DNA from: Caldilineales bacterium
Lineage (GTDB): Bacteria; Chloroflexota; Anaerolineae; J102
Length of the DNA stretch: 64,000 nucleotides
Direction: 5' to 3'
Assembly: GCA_019695115.1 (NCBI GenBank)
Contig: JAIBAP010000015.1
Span: 1-64,000 of the forward strand
The translations under genes and the position numbers were made by a program. The notes beneath the pieces were generated by a model. The model was not told the DNA's origin and ran no database searches. It saw only the letters and a list, made by a program, of their open reading frames with translations. Shown in pieces: positions 14,853 to 25,324 of this stretch. Positions within the stretch are counted from its first letter, which is position 1. Every line of letters starts with the position of its first letter.

Positions 14853-15127
14853 GAGTAATCTACGATCCCTATACGGATACGCTGACTGTAGTCTTTGCAG
14901 AAACACCCATCGCCGAGAGCGATGAAGAAAAACCAGGCATCATCCTTGACTATGATGGCGCAGGCAAGCTAGTATCACTGGAAATCCTGGACGCCTCACA
15001 GCAGGTGGCGATGCCGGGCCGTATCGACTATCAAGTGACTGACCGCAGTGCGAAGGCTCATTCAATAGATCCATTTCCTACCAAAGCTGGTATAGCAGGC
15101 CCCGCCGAAGCAAGGATCGCAACGTAG
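14849..15127 (+). CDS. DUF2283 domain protein (putative antitoxin-like partner)
   Basis: 92 aa. The core [50 protein letters not shown] is a textbook DUF2283 domain. The C-terminal 30 residues are a variable tail. Translationally coupled to the DUF4258 gene (ATGA). Confidence 0.85.
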   Translation: [92 protein letters not shown]

Positions 15128-15213
15128 AATCACAGAAGCTGTGGCCTTTCGCCGCGACGCCATTGAGTTCAGAATGATCGGCAGGGCCGGGCGCAGCATC
15201 CTGGTGTATACTC

Positions 15214-15247
15214 ATGCAGGCTCCGCCAGCAAGGCGGAAGCCTGCAT
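15214..15247. promoter_or_regulatory. Stem-loop immediately upstream of guaA
   Basis: ATGCAGGCT-CCGCC (15214-15227) pairs with GGCGG-AAGCCTGCAT (15233-15247) around an AGCAA loop, with one bulge. The 3' arm ends 8 bases before the guaA ATG, where a ribosome site should be, so the stem would occlude initiation if transcribed. There is no T-run. It could be a translational control element or a REP-like palindrome. Confidence 0.5.
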
Positions 15248-15255
15248 GAACGTTT

Positions 15256-16815
<1,560 letters not shown>

Positions 16816-16818
16816 CGC

Positions 16819-16874
16819 CGGCTGCCTAGCCGCGGCTGCCTAGCCGCGGCCGCCTAGCCGCGGCCGCCTAGCCG
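16819..16874 (+). repeat. Four tandem 14-mers between guaA and the serine hydrolase gene
   Basis: Four copies of CGGCTGCCTAGCCG or CGGCCGCCTAGCCG follow one another without gaps. Each unit contains inverted CGGCT/AGCCG arms. The array begins 4 bases after the guaA stop and ends one base before the next ATG, so it occupies the whole translation-initiation region. Fourteen is twice the 7-nt period of the other arrays. Confidence 0.9.
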
Positions 16875-16875
16875 T

Positions 16876-18345
16876 ATGAAAAGCGTTCGCATCTTCTTCG
16901 TCCTCATCCTGGCGGCGGTGGTAGTCTTCCTCGGCCCCCAGTTTGCCGCCTATGTCAAAACGCGCGATGCCATCCCGCCGGGCGTCACGCTGGGGGGGAT
17001 GAACATCGGCGGGGCCACCACGGCCGCCGCCGTCGCCAACCTGCGCCAGGTTTTCGAGACGCCCATCCTCGTCTATCATGCCAACAAGCGGCTCCTGCTG
17101 CGGCCGGAACAGATCGAGTTCCGCATCGGGGCCGAGGCGATGGTGGCCGAGGCGCAAAACTACAGCCGGGGACTGTATTATCTACGGGACTTCGTTTTCT
17201 ACCTGCTCGATCAGCCCGCCATCGGCCGCGATGTGCCCTTGCGTTTCGATTACGACCGCGCCAAATTGGGCGCCTGGCTACAGGAGCAGGCGGAAGCCTA
17301 CGATAACGACCCCACCCCCGCCTACGCCAAACTCGACACCCTCCAGTTCGCTCCCGGCCAGCCCGGCCGCTACACCGACCTGGATGACAGCGCCGTGCAG
17401 ATCATCAAGGCCCTCAGCAGCCCCTACAATCGTGAAGCGCGCATGGCCATCCACGAGCAGCCGCCCCTGCCCCCCACCCGCGCCACGCTGGAGGCGGCAC
17501 TGCGGCAGCGGATGGAACGCTTTTCCGGCATCTATGCCCTGTACTACCAGGACTTGAGCACGGGCGACGAGATCGATGTTGATGCCGACACCGCCTTTGC
17601 CGGCATGAGCACGGTCAAGATCCCTATCCTGCTCAAGCTCTACTACGACCGCGACCTCCCGCTCGACCCCAGCACCAGCCGTTGGGTCAGCGAGACGGTC
17701 AAGTCCGAGACCGCCAGCAATGCCGGGGCCAATGCCCTGCTCTATCGCATCGGCGGCGAGGATACTCTGACCGGCGCCCGCCGCGTGACTGACTTCATGC
17801 GCGGGTTGGGCTACCAGAACACCTTCATCGCCGTCCCCTACGATAGCGACCTCACCCCGCCCCACATCGCCACCCCCGCCAATACCAACCCTGCCTACAA
17901 CACCTTCCCCGACCCGGCCATGCAGACCACCCCCGGCGACATCGGCAAGGTGCTGGCCGACATCGGCCACTGCGCCGAGGGCGGCGGCAATCTGCTGGCG
18001 GCCCTGGCCCCTCGACTCACTCCGGCCAAGTGCCAGGAGCTGATCGGCTGGCTGGAACAAAACCCGATGGGCTTTCTCATCCGCTATGGGGTTCCCAAAG
18101 GGACGCGGGTGGCGCACAAGCACGGCTACGGCAGCGATAGCCAGGGCGATGTCGCTCTCATCTACGGGCCGGAAGGGCCTTATGTCCTCTCCATCTATGT
18201 CTTTCAGTCGGGTTGGGTGATCTGGAACCACAGCAACCCGTTGATGAACGACCTCAGCCGCCTGGTCTGGAACTATTATCTGGCGCGGCAAGGCAAAGAG
18301 CAACTCCCTCCCTTCGACCCAAACGACAAGAATCGCGGCGGGTAG
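16876..18345 (+). CDS. Class A beta-lactamase-like serine hydrolase with N-terminal peptidoglycan-binding-type domain
   Basis: 489 aa, anchored by an N-terminal TM segment (IFFVLILAAVVVFLGPQFAAYV). GVTLGGMNIGG and the following ~100 residues resemble the PG_binding_4 domain found in VanW/YoaR-type proteins. The C-terminal half is a beta-lactamase2-type fold with S245-x-x-K248 in MSTVKIPIL, SNAG around residue 283 in place of the SDN motif, and HKHG in place of KTG. Replacement of two motifs suggests a peptidase or cell-wall role, not antibiotic hydrolysis, but that is untested. No ribosome site is visible because a repeat array abuts the start. Confidence 0.8.
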   Translation: MKSVRIFFVLILAAVVVFLGPQFAAYVKTRDAIPPGVTLGGMNIGGATTAAAVANLRQVFETPILVYHANKRLLLRPEQIEFRIGAEAMVAEAQNYSRGLYYLRDFVFYLLDQPAIGRDVPLRFDYDRAKLGAWLQEQAEAYDNDPTPAYAKLDTLQFAPGQPGRYTDLDDSAVQIIKALSSPYNREARMAIHEQPPLPPTRATLEAALRQRMERFSGIYALYYQDLSTGDEIDVDADTAFAGMSTVKIPILLKLYYDRDLPLDPSTSRWVSETVKSETASNAGANALLYRIGGEDTLTGARRVTDFMRGLGYQNTFIAVPYDSDLTPPHIATPANTNPAYNTFPDPAMQTTPGDIGKVLADIGHCAEGGGNLLAALAPRLTPAKCQELIGWLEQNPMGFLIRYGVPKGTRVAHKHGYGSDSQGDVALIYGPEGPYVLSIYVFQSGWVIWNHSNPLMNDLSRLVWNYYLARQGKEQLPPFDPNDKNRGG

Positions 18346-18369
18346 GGGAATGACGAGGAAACACGGATC

Positions 18370-18723
18370 ATGTCAAAATCATCGCCCAAGCAAACCTATA
18401 GCCTCATTTTTATCTTGTTGGTCGCCATCCTATTTCTCGTTCTGGCCATTTTCACCGCCATCAACCCCTTTCTGTTGTGGCTGATCGCGGCGACGGTCAT
18501 CACCTTTGCGCTCTACGGCTACGACAAGGCCCAGGCCAAGCGCGGGGGCGGGCGCGTGCCCGAAATCGTGCTGCACGGCGCTGCGCTGGCGGGCGGTTTT
18601 CTGGGCGGGTGGGCGGGAATGTACCTCTTTCGGCACAAGACCCTGCACACCGGCTTCAAGATCGTCCTCGCCCTGGCCACCGTGCTCTGGCTCGTCCTCC
18701 TCTATTTCATCTTCTTTGCCTGA
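18370..18723 (+). CDS. DUF1294 family membrane protein
   Basis: 117 aa with two N-terminal TM helices, the DUF1294 signature YGYDKAQAKRGGGRVPE followed by LHGAALAGGFLGGWAGMYLFRHKT, and a C-terminal TM helix. The topology and length fit the family, whose function is unknown. It starts 24 bases after the serine hydrolase stop. Confidence 0.85.
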   Translation: MSKSSPKQTYSLIFILLVAILFLVLAIFTAINPFLLWLIAATVITFALYGYDKAQAKRGGGRVPEIVLHGAALAGGFLGGWAGMYLFRHKTLHTGFKIVLALATVLWLVLLYFIFFA

Positions 18724-18777
18724 CGCCAACCTGGCAGTCAGTCGATACGAAACACGCATCATGCAACCTGATCACCG

Positions 18778-19818
18778 ATGAACCTCGCGCGCTATCAACG
18801 CCAAATGATCTTCCACGGCCTGGGCGAAGCCGGGCAGCGCAAACTGCTGGCAAGCACCGTAGCCATCATTGGTTGCGGCGCCACCGGCTCGGTCCTGGCC
18901 AATCACCTGGCCCGCGCCGGCGTGGGGCGCTTGCGGCTGGTGGACAGGGACTATGTGGAACTAAACAACTTGCAGCGCCAGCTGTTGTTCGACGAAGACG
19001 ACCTGGCCGCAGGCTTGCCCAAAGCCGTGGCTGCCGAACGCCGTCTGCGCCGGATCAACAGCGAGATCGCCATCGAGGGTGTGGTGGCCGACTTCAACCC
19101 CGGCAATGCCCTGGAACTGCTCAAGGACGCCGACCTGGCGCTGGATGGCACGGACAACTTCGAGGCCCGCTATCTGCTCAACGATGCCTGTCTTAGCCTC
19201 GGCCTGCCGTGGGTCTACACTGGCGTCGTCGCCTCCTACGGCATGACCGCCACCCTCATCCCCGATGGCGCCGCCGCCCGGATGGAAAGGACGGCGACCG
19301 GCTGCCTGCAATGTCTGTTGGGCGCTGAGCCGGCCACCGGCGGGGCCACCTGCGACACCGCCGGCGTGTTGGGGCCGATTGTGGATGTGCTGGCCTCGAT
19401 CTCGGCGGGCGAAGCGATCAAGCTGCTGGTGGGCGGCGGCGACCTCAACCAGGGTCTGATCCATATCGATCTCTGGGACAACAGCTTCGAGACGTTCAAG
19501 TGGGCCGGCCGCGACCCCGACTGCCCGGCCTGCGCCGGCGGCGACTACCGCTTCCTGAACGCCGAAGTGGGCAGCCGCAGCGCCGTCCTCTGCGGCCGCA
19601 ACGCCGTGCAGGTCAGCGTCCCGCACGCCCGCCTCGATCTCGAGTCGGTGGCCGTTCGCCTTCAGCCACTCGGCCAGGTCAAGCACAGCCCCCATCTCCT
19701 GCGCGCCGTCATCGACGGCTACGAGATCAGCCTGTTCCCCGACGGGCGCGCCATCATCAAAGGCACCGAGGACGCGGACGTGGCCCGCAGCCTCTACGCG
19801 CGGTATGTTGGGGTGTAG
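18778..19818 (+). CDS. ThiF/MoeB/HesA-family adenylyltransferase (E1-like)
   Basis: 346 aa. ATP-binding GCGATG is at 32-37; RLVDRDYVELNNLQRQLLF and DGTDNFEARYLLND are hallmarks of the MoeB/ThiF/E1 fold. Zn-binding Cys pairs are CLQC (about 174-177) and CPAC (about 249-252), and the candidate thioester Cys is in ATCDTAGVLGP. A C-terminal ~90-residue extension (LDLESVAVRLQPLGQVKHSP, DGRAIIKGT) follows the core. It would adenylate the C-terminal glycine of a ThiS/MoaD-type sulfur carrier; three such carriers occur 35-40 kb away (54088, 58830, 59129). Which one it serves, and whether the pathway is thiamin, Moco/W-cofactor or other, cannot be told from the sequence. Confidence 0.85.
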   Translation: MNLARYQRQMIFHGLGEAGQRKLLASTVAIIGCGATGSVLANHLARAGVGRLRLVDRDYVELNNLQRQLLFDEDDLAAGLPKAVAAERRLRRINSEIAIEGVVADFNPGNALELLKDADLALDGTDNFEARYLLNDACLSLGLPWVYTGVVASYGMTATLIPDGAAARMERTATGCLQCLLGAEPATGGATCDTAGVLGPIVDVLASISAGEAIKLLVGGGDLNQGLIHIDLWDNSFETFKWAGRDPDCPACAGGDYRFLNAEVGSRSAVLCGRNAVQVSVPHARLDLESVAVRLQPLGQVKHSPHLLRAVIDGYEISLFPDGRAIIKGTEDADVARSLYARYVGV

Positions 19819-19833
19819 ACAGGTAGACAAGGA

Positions 19834-19929
19834 AACAGTCAACAGTCAACAGTCAACAGTCGACAGTCAACCTGCCACCTGCCACCTGCCCCCCGCGACG
19901 CCTCACGCCTCACGTTTCACTCCTCACCT
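19834..19929 (+). repeat. Composite heptamer array upstream of the Nudix gene
   Basis: Three 7-nt word families follow one another: CAACAGT-type (about 19838-19871), TGCCACC (about 19873-19890), then CCTCACG/TTTCACT-type (about 19899-19928). The array fills the gap to the ATG at 19934. The flank GTAGACAAGGAAACA is shared, inverted, with the array at 38454-38487. Confidence 0.85.
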
Positions 19930-19933
19930 CCCC

Positions 19934-20404
19934 ATGCCCCCCTTCATCCTCACCACCCTCATCTATGCCGTGCGCGACGGCCAGGTGCTGATGATGCACC
20001 GCTACAAAGAGCCGAACCTGGGCCTGTGGGTGGCGCCGGGCGGCAAACTGCACGACGACGAAACACCGCGCGAGTGCGCCATCCGTGAATTGCGCGAGGA
20101 GACCGGATTGGAGGCCGTCGATCCGCAGTTGCGCGCGATCATCACCGAACTCTCGGCCCGCAAGGATTGGCAATGGCTGATGTTCGTCTATCGCACCGAG
20201 GTGGCCGACGGCGAGGTGGTGAGCGACGAGCGCGAGGGTCGCTTACGCTGGTTTCCGATCGCCGAGATCGCCAGCCTGCCCATCCCTGAAGCCGATGCCA
20301 TCTTCAACCCGCTCGTGCTCGACCAGCGTGGCCCTGCCCTCGAGCTCAAATTCGTCTATGACGATGCCTTGCGCTTGATTCATTGGCAGAAGGCGGCTAT
20401 CTGA
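19934..20404 (+). CDS. Nudix hydrolase (MutT/8-oxo-dGTP diphosphatase-like)
   Basis: 156 aa from ATG 19934. The Nudix box GGKLHDDETPRECAIRELREETGL is intact, with the catalytic REXXEE. The segment before it (QVLMMHRYKEPNLGLWVAPGG) and the C-terminal KFVYDDALRLIHW resemble the MutT subgroup that hydrolyses oxidised nucleotides. Upstream extension of the frame to 19805 is translated repeat and is excluded. No ribosome site is evident in the repeat-derived leader. Confidence 0.85.
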   Translation: MPPFILTTLIYAVRDGQVLMMHRYKEPNLGLWVAPGGKLHDDETPRECAIRELREETGLEAVDPQLRAIITELSARKDWQWLMFVYRTEVADGEVVSDEREGRLRWFPIAEIASLPIPEADAIFNPLVLDQRGPALELKFVYDDALRLIHWQKAAI

Positions 20405-20419
20405 CGGGTTGCCGTCGTC

Positions 20420-21130
<711 letters not shown>

Positions 21131-21131
21131 G

Positions 21132-21884
21132 CTATCCTCTCTCCTCTTCCAACAGGCGGGCGGCCAGGTCCGGGTCGCCCAGGTAGGCTTCGATCACCAG
21201 CGGATCCTGCGAGACCTCGGCCGGCGCGCCCTGGGCGATCATCTCGCCGTAGTTGAGCACGATGAGGCGGTCGGAGAGGTTCATCACCGCGTGCATGATG
21301 TGTTCGATCATGATGATCGTGACCCCCTGCGCCTTGATCTGGCGGATGGTGGCGATCATGCCGCTGACCTCGGTGGTGTTGAGGCCAGCCAACACCTCGT
21401 CCAGCAGCAGCAGGTAGGGGCGGGCAGCCAGGGCCCGGGCCATCTCCAGCCGCTTTTTCTGGGCGACGTTGAGGCTGCCGGCCAACATGCCGGCGCGGGG
21501 GGCCAGGCCCACGAAGGCCAGCACCTCATCGGCCACCGCCTCAGCCCTGGCCAGGCCCAGGCCCTCGCGACCGTAGCAGGCGCCGACGATCACATTCTCG
21601 CGCACGGTCAGCTCATTCAGCGGGCGCACGATCTGGTGGGTGCGGGCCAGCCCCAGCTTGGCGGCGCGGTAGGTGGGGGCGCCGGTGATGTCCTGCCCGC
21701 GAAACGAGACTTTGCCGCGGGTGGGCGTGTAGACGCCGTTGATGCAGTTGAAAAGAGTGGTCTTGCCGGCGCCGTTGGGGCCGATCAGCCCCAAGATCTG
21801 GCCTTCGGGCAGGTCGAAGCTAACGTTTTTGACGGCGGTCAGCCCGCCAAACTGCTTGCTGACGTTGTCGACTTGCAGGATCAT
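21132..21884 (-). CDS. livG: Branched-chain amino-acid ABC transporter ATPase LivG
   Basis: 250 aa from ATG 21884, which overlaps the livM stop (ATGA). Walker A GPNGAGKTTLFNCINGVY is the LivG type; THQIVRPLNELTVREN and MIEHIMHAVMNLSDRL are also characteristic. The signature motif reads LNVAQKKRLEMARAL in place of LSGGQ, a divergence seen in some LivG proteins (usually LSYGxQRRLEIARAL). A further 14 codons upstream remain open, but the overlap and family length favour 21884. Confidence 0.92.
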   Translation of the reverse strand: MILQVDNVSKQFGGLTAVKNVSFDLPEGQILGLIGPNGAGKTTLFNCINGVYTPTRGKVSFRGQDITGAPTYRAAKLGLARTHQIVRPLNELTVRENVIVGACYGREGLGLARAEAVADEVLAFVGLAPRAGMLAGSLNVAQKKRLEMARALAARPYLLLLDEVLAGLNTTEVSGMIATIRQIKAQGVTIIMIEHIMHAVMNLSDRLIVLNYGEMIAQGAPAEVSQDPLVIEAYLGDPDLAARLLEEERG

Positions 21885-22849
21885 TCCAGCACCCTCCGTA
21901 GCGCCGCCCAGCGCGAGCGCAGCCAACCGACGGCGCCGCTGGGGATGAAGAGCACGATGAGCAACAGCAGCACCCCGGCCACGACCAACTGAATGTCACG
22001 GAACAGGGGGCTGGTGAGCAGGGTGCGGCGCAAGATCTGGTAGGCGGCGCCGCCCAGGGCTGGCCCCAACACCGTGCCCTGCCCGCCCAGCATCACCATC
22101 ACCAACAATTCGATCGAGAGATGCAGGCGGAAGGCGCTTTCTGGCTCGATCACGCCGTTCTTGAAGAAAAACAGCACGCCGATGATGCCGGGGAAGAAGG
22201 CCGAGAGCACATAGGCCCAGGTCTTGGCCCGCGGGGCCACCACCCCCATCACCTCGGCCGCGTCCTCGTCCTCGCGGATCGCCATCAGCCCCAGCCCAAA
22301 TTTCGATTTCTTGACCATGAAGCTGACAACGATGACGATCAGGGCCAGCGCCGCCAGGCTCCAGAACACCAGCCACAGGGCGGTGTTGGCCCCGCCATAG
22401 CCGCGGTAGACGGCGAAATTGAGTTCCATGCCGTTCGGCCCGCCGAAGAGCGAGAACTGCTTGGCAAAGGCCTTCATGGCCTCGTTGATGCCGATGGTGG
22501 CCAGGGCAAAATAGGCCCCGCGCAGCCGCAGGATGGAGAGGCCCAGCAACAGGGCCAGCAGCGCCGCGGCCAGCCCGCCCAGCAGCGCCGCCGGGAAGAG
22601 ATGCCAGCCCTGCTCATCGATCAGATAGAAGCCGACATAGCCGCCCAACCCGAAGTAAACGATGTGCCCGAAGCTGACATAGCCGGTGTAGCCGAGCAGG
22701 ATGTTGAGACTGGAGGCCAGGGCGATGGACATGAGCACGGTAAACATCGACTCGCGCGTGCTGACGCTGCCTGTGATCAGGGGATAGACCACGAACAACG
22801 CCACGAAAAGCAGGGGCAGCCAAAGTCCGGGAGAACGCAGTGTCTTCAT
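21881..22849 (-). CDS. livM: Branched-chain amino-acid ABC transporter permease LivM
   Basis: 322 aa from ATG 22849, overlapping the livH stop. About nine TM helices, with the family signatures LGYTGYVSFGHIVYFGLGGYVGFY and AIREDEDAAEVMGV (EAA-type loop contacting the ATPase) and MLGGQGTVLGPALGG. The inner-membrane channel partner of LivH. Confidence 0.92.
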   Translation of the reverse strand: MKTLRSPGLWLPLLFVALFVVYPLITGSVSTRESMFTVLMSIALASSLNILLGYTGYVSFGHIVYFGLGGYVGFYLIDEQGWHLFPAALLGGLAAALLALLLGLSILRLRGAYFALATIGINEAMKAFAKQFSLFGGPNGMELNFAVYRGYGGANTALWLVFWSLAALALIVIVVSFMVKKSKFGLGLMAIREDEDAAEVMGVVAPRAKTWAYVLSAFFPGIIGVLFFFKNGVIEPESAFRLHLSIELLVMVMLGGQGTVLGPALGGAAYQILRRTLLTSPLFRDIQLVVAGVLLLLIVLFIPSGAVGWLRSRWAALRRVLE

Positions 22850-23703
22850 TTTTTCGCTCCGAACAGACCCTGGGGCCGCAACAACAGCAGCAGGACGAAG
22901 AGCACGAATTCGAACACCGGCACCCAACCGACCTCGGTGAAGGCGGGGATGACGCCCTCGATCAGGCCCAAGATCAGCCCGCCCACGAGCGCGCCCAAGG
23001 GGTTGCCCAGCCCGCCCAGCACCACGATCACAAAACTCTTCAACTCATACGCCCCGCCCGACAGGATGGTGAAGGGCAAGATCGTACCGATCAGCCCGCC
23101 GGCGATGGCGGCCAACATGGCGCCGATGCCGAAGCTGAGCGCCAGCACCCGCGTCGAGGGGATGCCCATCAGCTCCGCCGCGGTGCGGTTGTTGGCCACC
23201 GCCCGCACGTTCTTGCCCGGTCGCGTGCGGTAGAGGAACCAGTACAGCACCCCCGTGACCAGCAAGGCGATCAGCGCCGCCACCACCCGCGCCGCCGGCA
23301 AGGAGATGCCGGCCGCCTGCACCGTGCCCAGCGAATAATCGACATTGCGAAAGCTGGTCGACCAGATCGTGGTGCCCAGGCCGATGATGATCATATTGAC
23401 GGCGAAGGTGGCCAGCAAACTGGAGAGATGGGGGGCGTTCAGCACCCGGTGCACGGCCACGACATAGATGATCAGACCCAGCAGCAGGCCCAGCAGCGCC
23501 ACCAGGATCAGGGCGAGAAAGGGGTTGAGGCCCAGCACGGTGAAGCAGAGATAGACCCCGAACATGCCCAGGGCGATGATGGGGCCGTGCGCCAGGTTGA
23601 TCACACTCATCACCCCGAAGATCAAGGTCAGGCCCATGGCGGCGATGCCGTAGACCACACCGATGAGAAGCCCGTCGGCCAGATATTGCAGGAGTTGGCT
23701 CAT
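22846..23703 (-). CDS. livH: Branched-chain amino-acid ABC transporter permease LivH
   Basis: 285 aa, about eight TM helices. VYGIAAMGLTLIFGVMSVINLAHG is the classic LivH N-terminal signature, and VANNRTAAELMGIPSTRVLALSFGIGAMLAAIAG the EAA loop. It is followed by livM with a 4-base overlap and is preceded by the binding-protein gene 87 bases upstream, enough for an internal terminator or processing site though none is obvious. Confidence 0.92.
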   Translation of the reverse strand: MSQLLQYLADGLLIGVVYGIAAMGLTLIFGVMSVINLAHGPIIALGMFGVYLCFTVLGLNPFLALILVALLGLLLGLIIYVVAVHRVLNAPHLSSLLATFAVNMIIIGLGTTIWSTSFRNVDYSLGTVQAAGISLPAARVVAALIALLVTGVLYWFLYRTRPGKNVRAVANNRTAAELMGIPSTRVLALSFGIGAMLAAIAGGLIGTILPFTILSGGAYELKSFVIVVLGGLGNPLGALVGGLILGLIEGVIPAFTEVGWVPVFEFVLFVLLLLLRPQGLFGAKK

Positions 23704-23790
23704 CGTTCAGGACGCCTCCGGGAAAGAGATGGATGACGCCCGCCCGGTCAGGGGGAACGTACCGGGCGGGCGTCGGATGCTGAGGGGAGA

Positions 23791-25092
23791 TCAGCGGGTG
23801 ATGAAGGGGGCGGTGCGGCCTTCTGCCGGCCACACCACCTGTTTCGTCAGATTGCCGCCGCTATCGCGCTGCCACTGCACATAGACCATCTCGTGGCCGA
23901 TTTGCAGGCCGTGGTTCTCGGCGCTGGTGTCGAACTTGATGTGACCGAAGAAGGTGAGCATGTCGGCTGCATCGAGCGCCGCCTGCACCGCGGCGCTATC
24001 CAGCGACCCGGCCCGCTCGATGGCGTCCTGCAGGATCAGCCCGGCCACATAGCCGCCGGCGGCATGGTACGAAGGCTCCTCGTTGTGCGCGGCCTGGTAT
24101 TTCTGCACGAATTCCGCCCCGGTGATGCCCTTCCAGGCCATCCCGGCGGCTTTGGCCGCTTCGGGCGTGAACGCGGCCAGCGGCTCCCACTGGCTGGGGC
24201 CGAAGACGCCGACGGCGGCATCGCCCAACTCGGCGAAGGACGGCTCTGGCGGGGCCACCAACAGACCCACGTAGGGCGTGGCAATGCCTTTTTCGCTCAA
24301 CTGCCGGGCAAAGGTGCTGCCGTCCTGGAAGTGGCCGCCGCCGAGGATCGCTTCGGGATTGGCCGCCTGGATCTTGTTGATGAAGGGCGCGAAATCGGTG
24401 GTGCCGGAGTCGTAGCCTTCGAAGAGGACGATCTCGTAGCCCAGGCCCTCGGCGTGCGTTTTCAGGGCCTCGGCCACGCCGGTGGAGAATTTGTCGTTCT
24501 CGTGCACGATGGCGATGCGCTTGACGGCGGGGGCGTCGGCGTGCAGCAGATCGGCGGCGCCGGTGAGATAGTTGGTGTCGGGTGTGTAGGCCTGGTAGAC
24601 CAGGGAGTAGCCCTGCTGGTAATTGCTGGCCGAGGCCGCGCCGGTGGTGATCATCACCTTGCCGTTCTGCTCGGCAATGACCGAGGCGGAGGAGGTGAGG
24701 CCGCTGGAATAGGGGCTGATCAGGAAGTCGGCGCCGTCGTCGGTGGCCAGACGGGTGTACAGCTCCTGCACCCGGTCGCCGTTGGATTCATCATCGTAGA
24801 ATTTCGAGGCAAAGGTGACGACCGTACCATCGCTGAGCTTGATGCCGCCGGCGTTGTTGACATCGGCCATCCACAGGTTGAGGCCGTTGATCTGGCGGCT
24901 GGATTCGACGTTGTACTTGCCCGTTTGCGAGGCCGTGAAACCGATGGTGACGGTCTTGGCCGCCGGCGGGGGCGCGGCGCTGGCCGCAGTCGGTGCGGCT
25001 GCCGGCGCCGGCGTGGCAGCGCCGCCGCAGGCCGCCAGCGCCAGGGCTGCGATCAACAAGATCGCCAGGAGAAAGGGAAATTTGCGAGACAT
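23791..25092 (-). CDS. Branched-chain amino-acid type ABC substrate-binding lipoprotein (LivK-like)
   Basis: 433 aa periplasmic-binding protein type 1 of the LivJ/LivK/AmiC group. Lipobox LALAACGG puts the lipidated Cys at residue 21, followed by an Ala/Pro-rich linker to about 45. IGFTASQTGKYNVESSRQINGLNLWMADVN is the family N-terminal strand-helix, and SPYSSGLTSSASVIAEQNGKV and VHENDKFSTGVAEALK the two-domain core. It is first in the liv operon and reads away from the two-component operon. The ligand may be an amino acid, amide or related compound. Confidence 0.88.
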   Translation of the reverse strand: MSRKFPFLLAILLIAALALAACGGAATPAPAAAPTAASAAPPPAAKTVTIGFTASQTGKYNVESSRQINGLNLWMADVNNAGGIKLSDGTVVTFASKFYDDESNGDRVQELYTRLATDDGADFLISPYSSGLTSSASVIAEQNGKVMITTGAASASNYQQGYSLVYQAYTPDTNYLTGAADLLHADAPAVKRIAIVHENDKFSTGVAEALKTHAEGLGYEIVLFEGYDSGTTDFAPFINKIQAANPEAILGGGHFQDGSTFARQLSEKGIATPYVGLLVAPPEPSFAELGDAAVGVFGPSQWEPLAAFTPEAAKAAGMAWKGITGAEFVQKYQAAHNEEPSYHAAGGYVAGLILQDAIERAGSLDSAAVQAALDAADMLTFFGHIKFDTSAENHGLQIGHEMVYVQWQRDSGGNLTKQVVWPAEGRTAPFITR

Positions 25093-25261
25093 ACCATCTG
25101 CTCCTTTTGAGAGGCTGAGAAAGCCTGGATCGGCTCCCAGGCAGGGCCGCGGCGTTTGCCGCGTGAGAATGACTTTCTCCGCACTCTAACGAAAGGGTGC
25201 AAACTTCCCATAAAAACAGAGGGCCGAGTGTAAATAGTTCGTAAATAATGGGCGGGAGGGG

Positions 25262-25324
25262 CAGTTTTCAGTAATCAGTGGTCAGTATTCAGTGGTCAGG
25301 GGGCGGGGGTCAGGGGTCAGGGGG
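25262..25324. repeat. CAGTGGT-type heptamer array abutting the response-regulator stop
   Basis: Nine consecutive 7-nt units (CAGTTTT, CAGTAAT, CAGTGGT, CAGTATT, CAGTGGT, CAGGGGG, CGGGGGT, CAGGGGT, CAGGGGG) run into the TGA of the response-regulator gene on the minus strand (25317-25319). The remaining gap 25093-25261 carries no other structure I can define. Confidence 0.8.
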
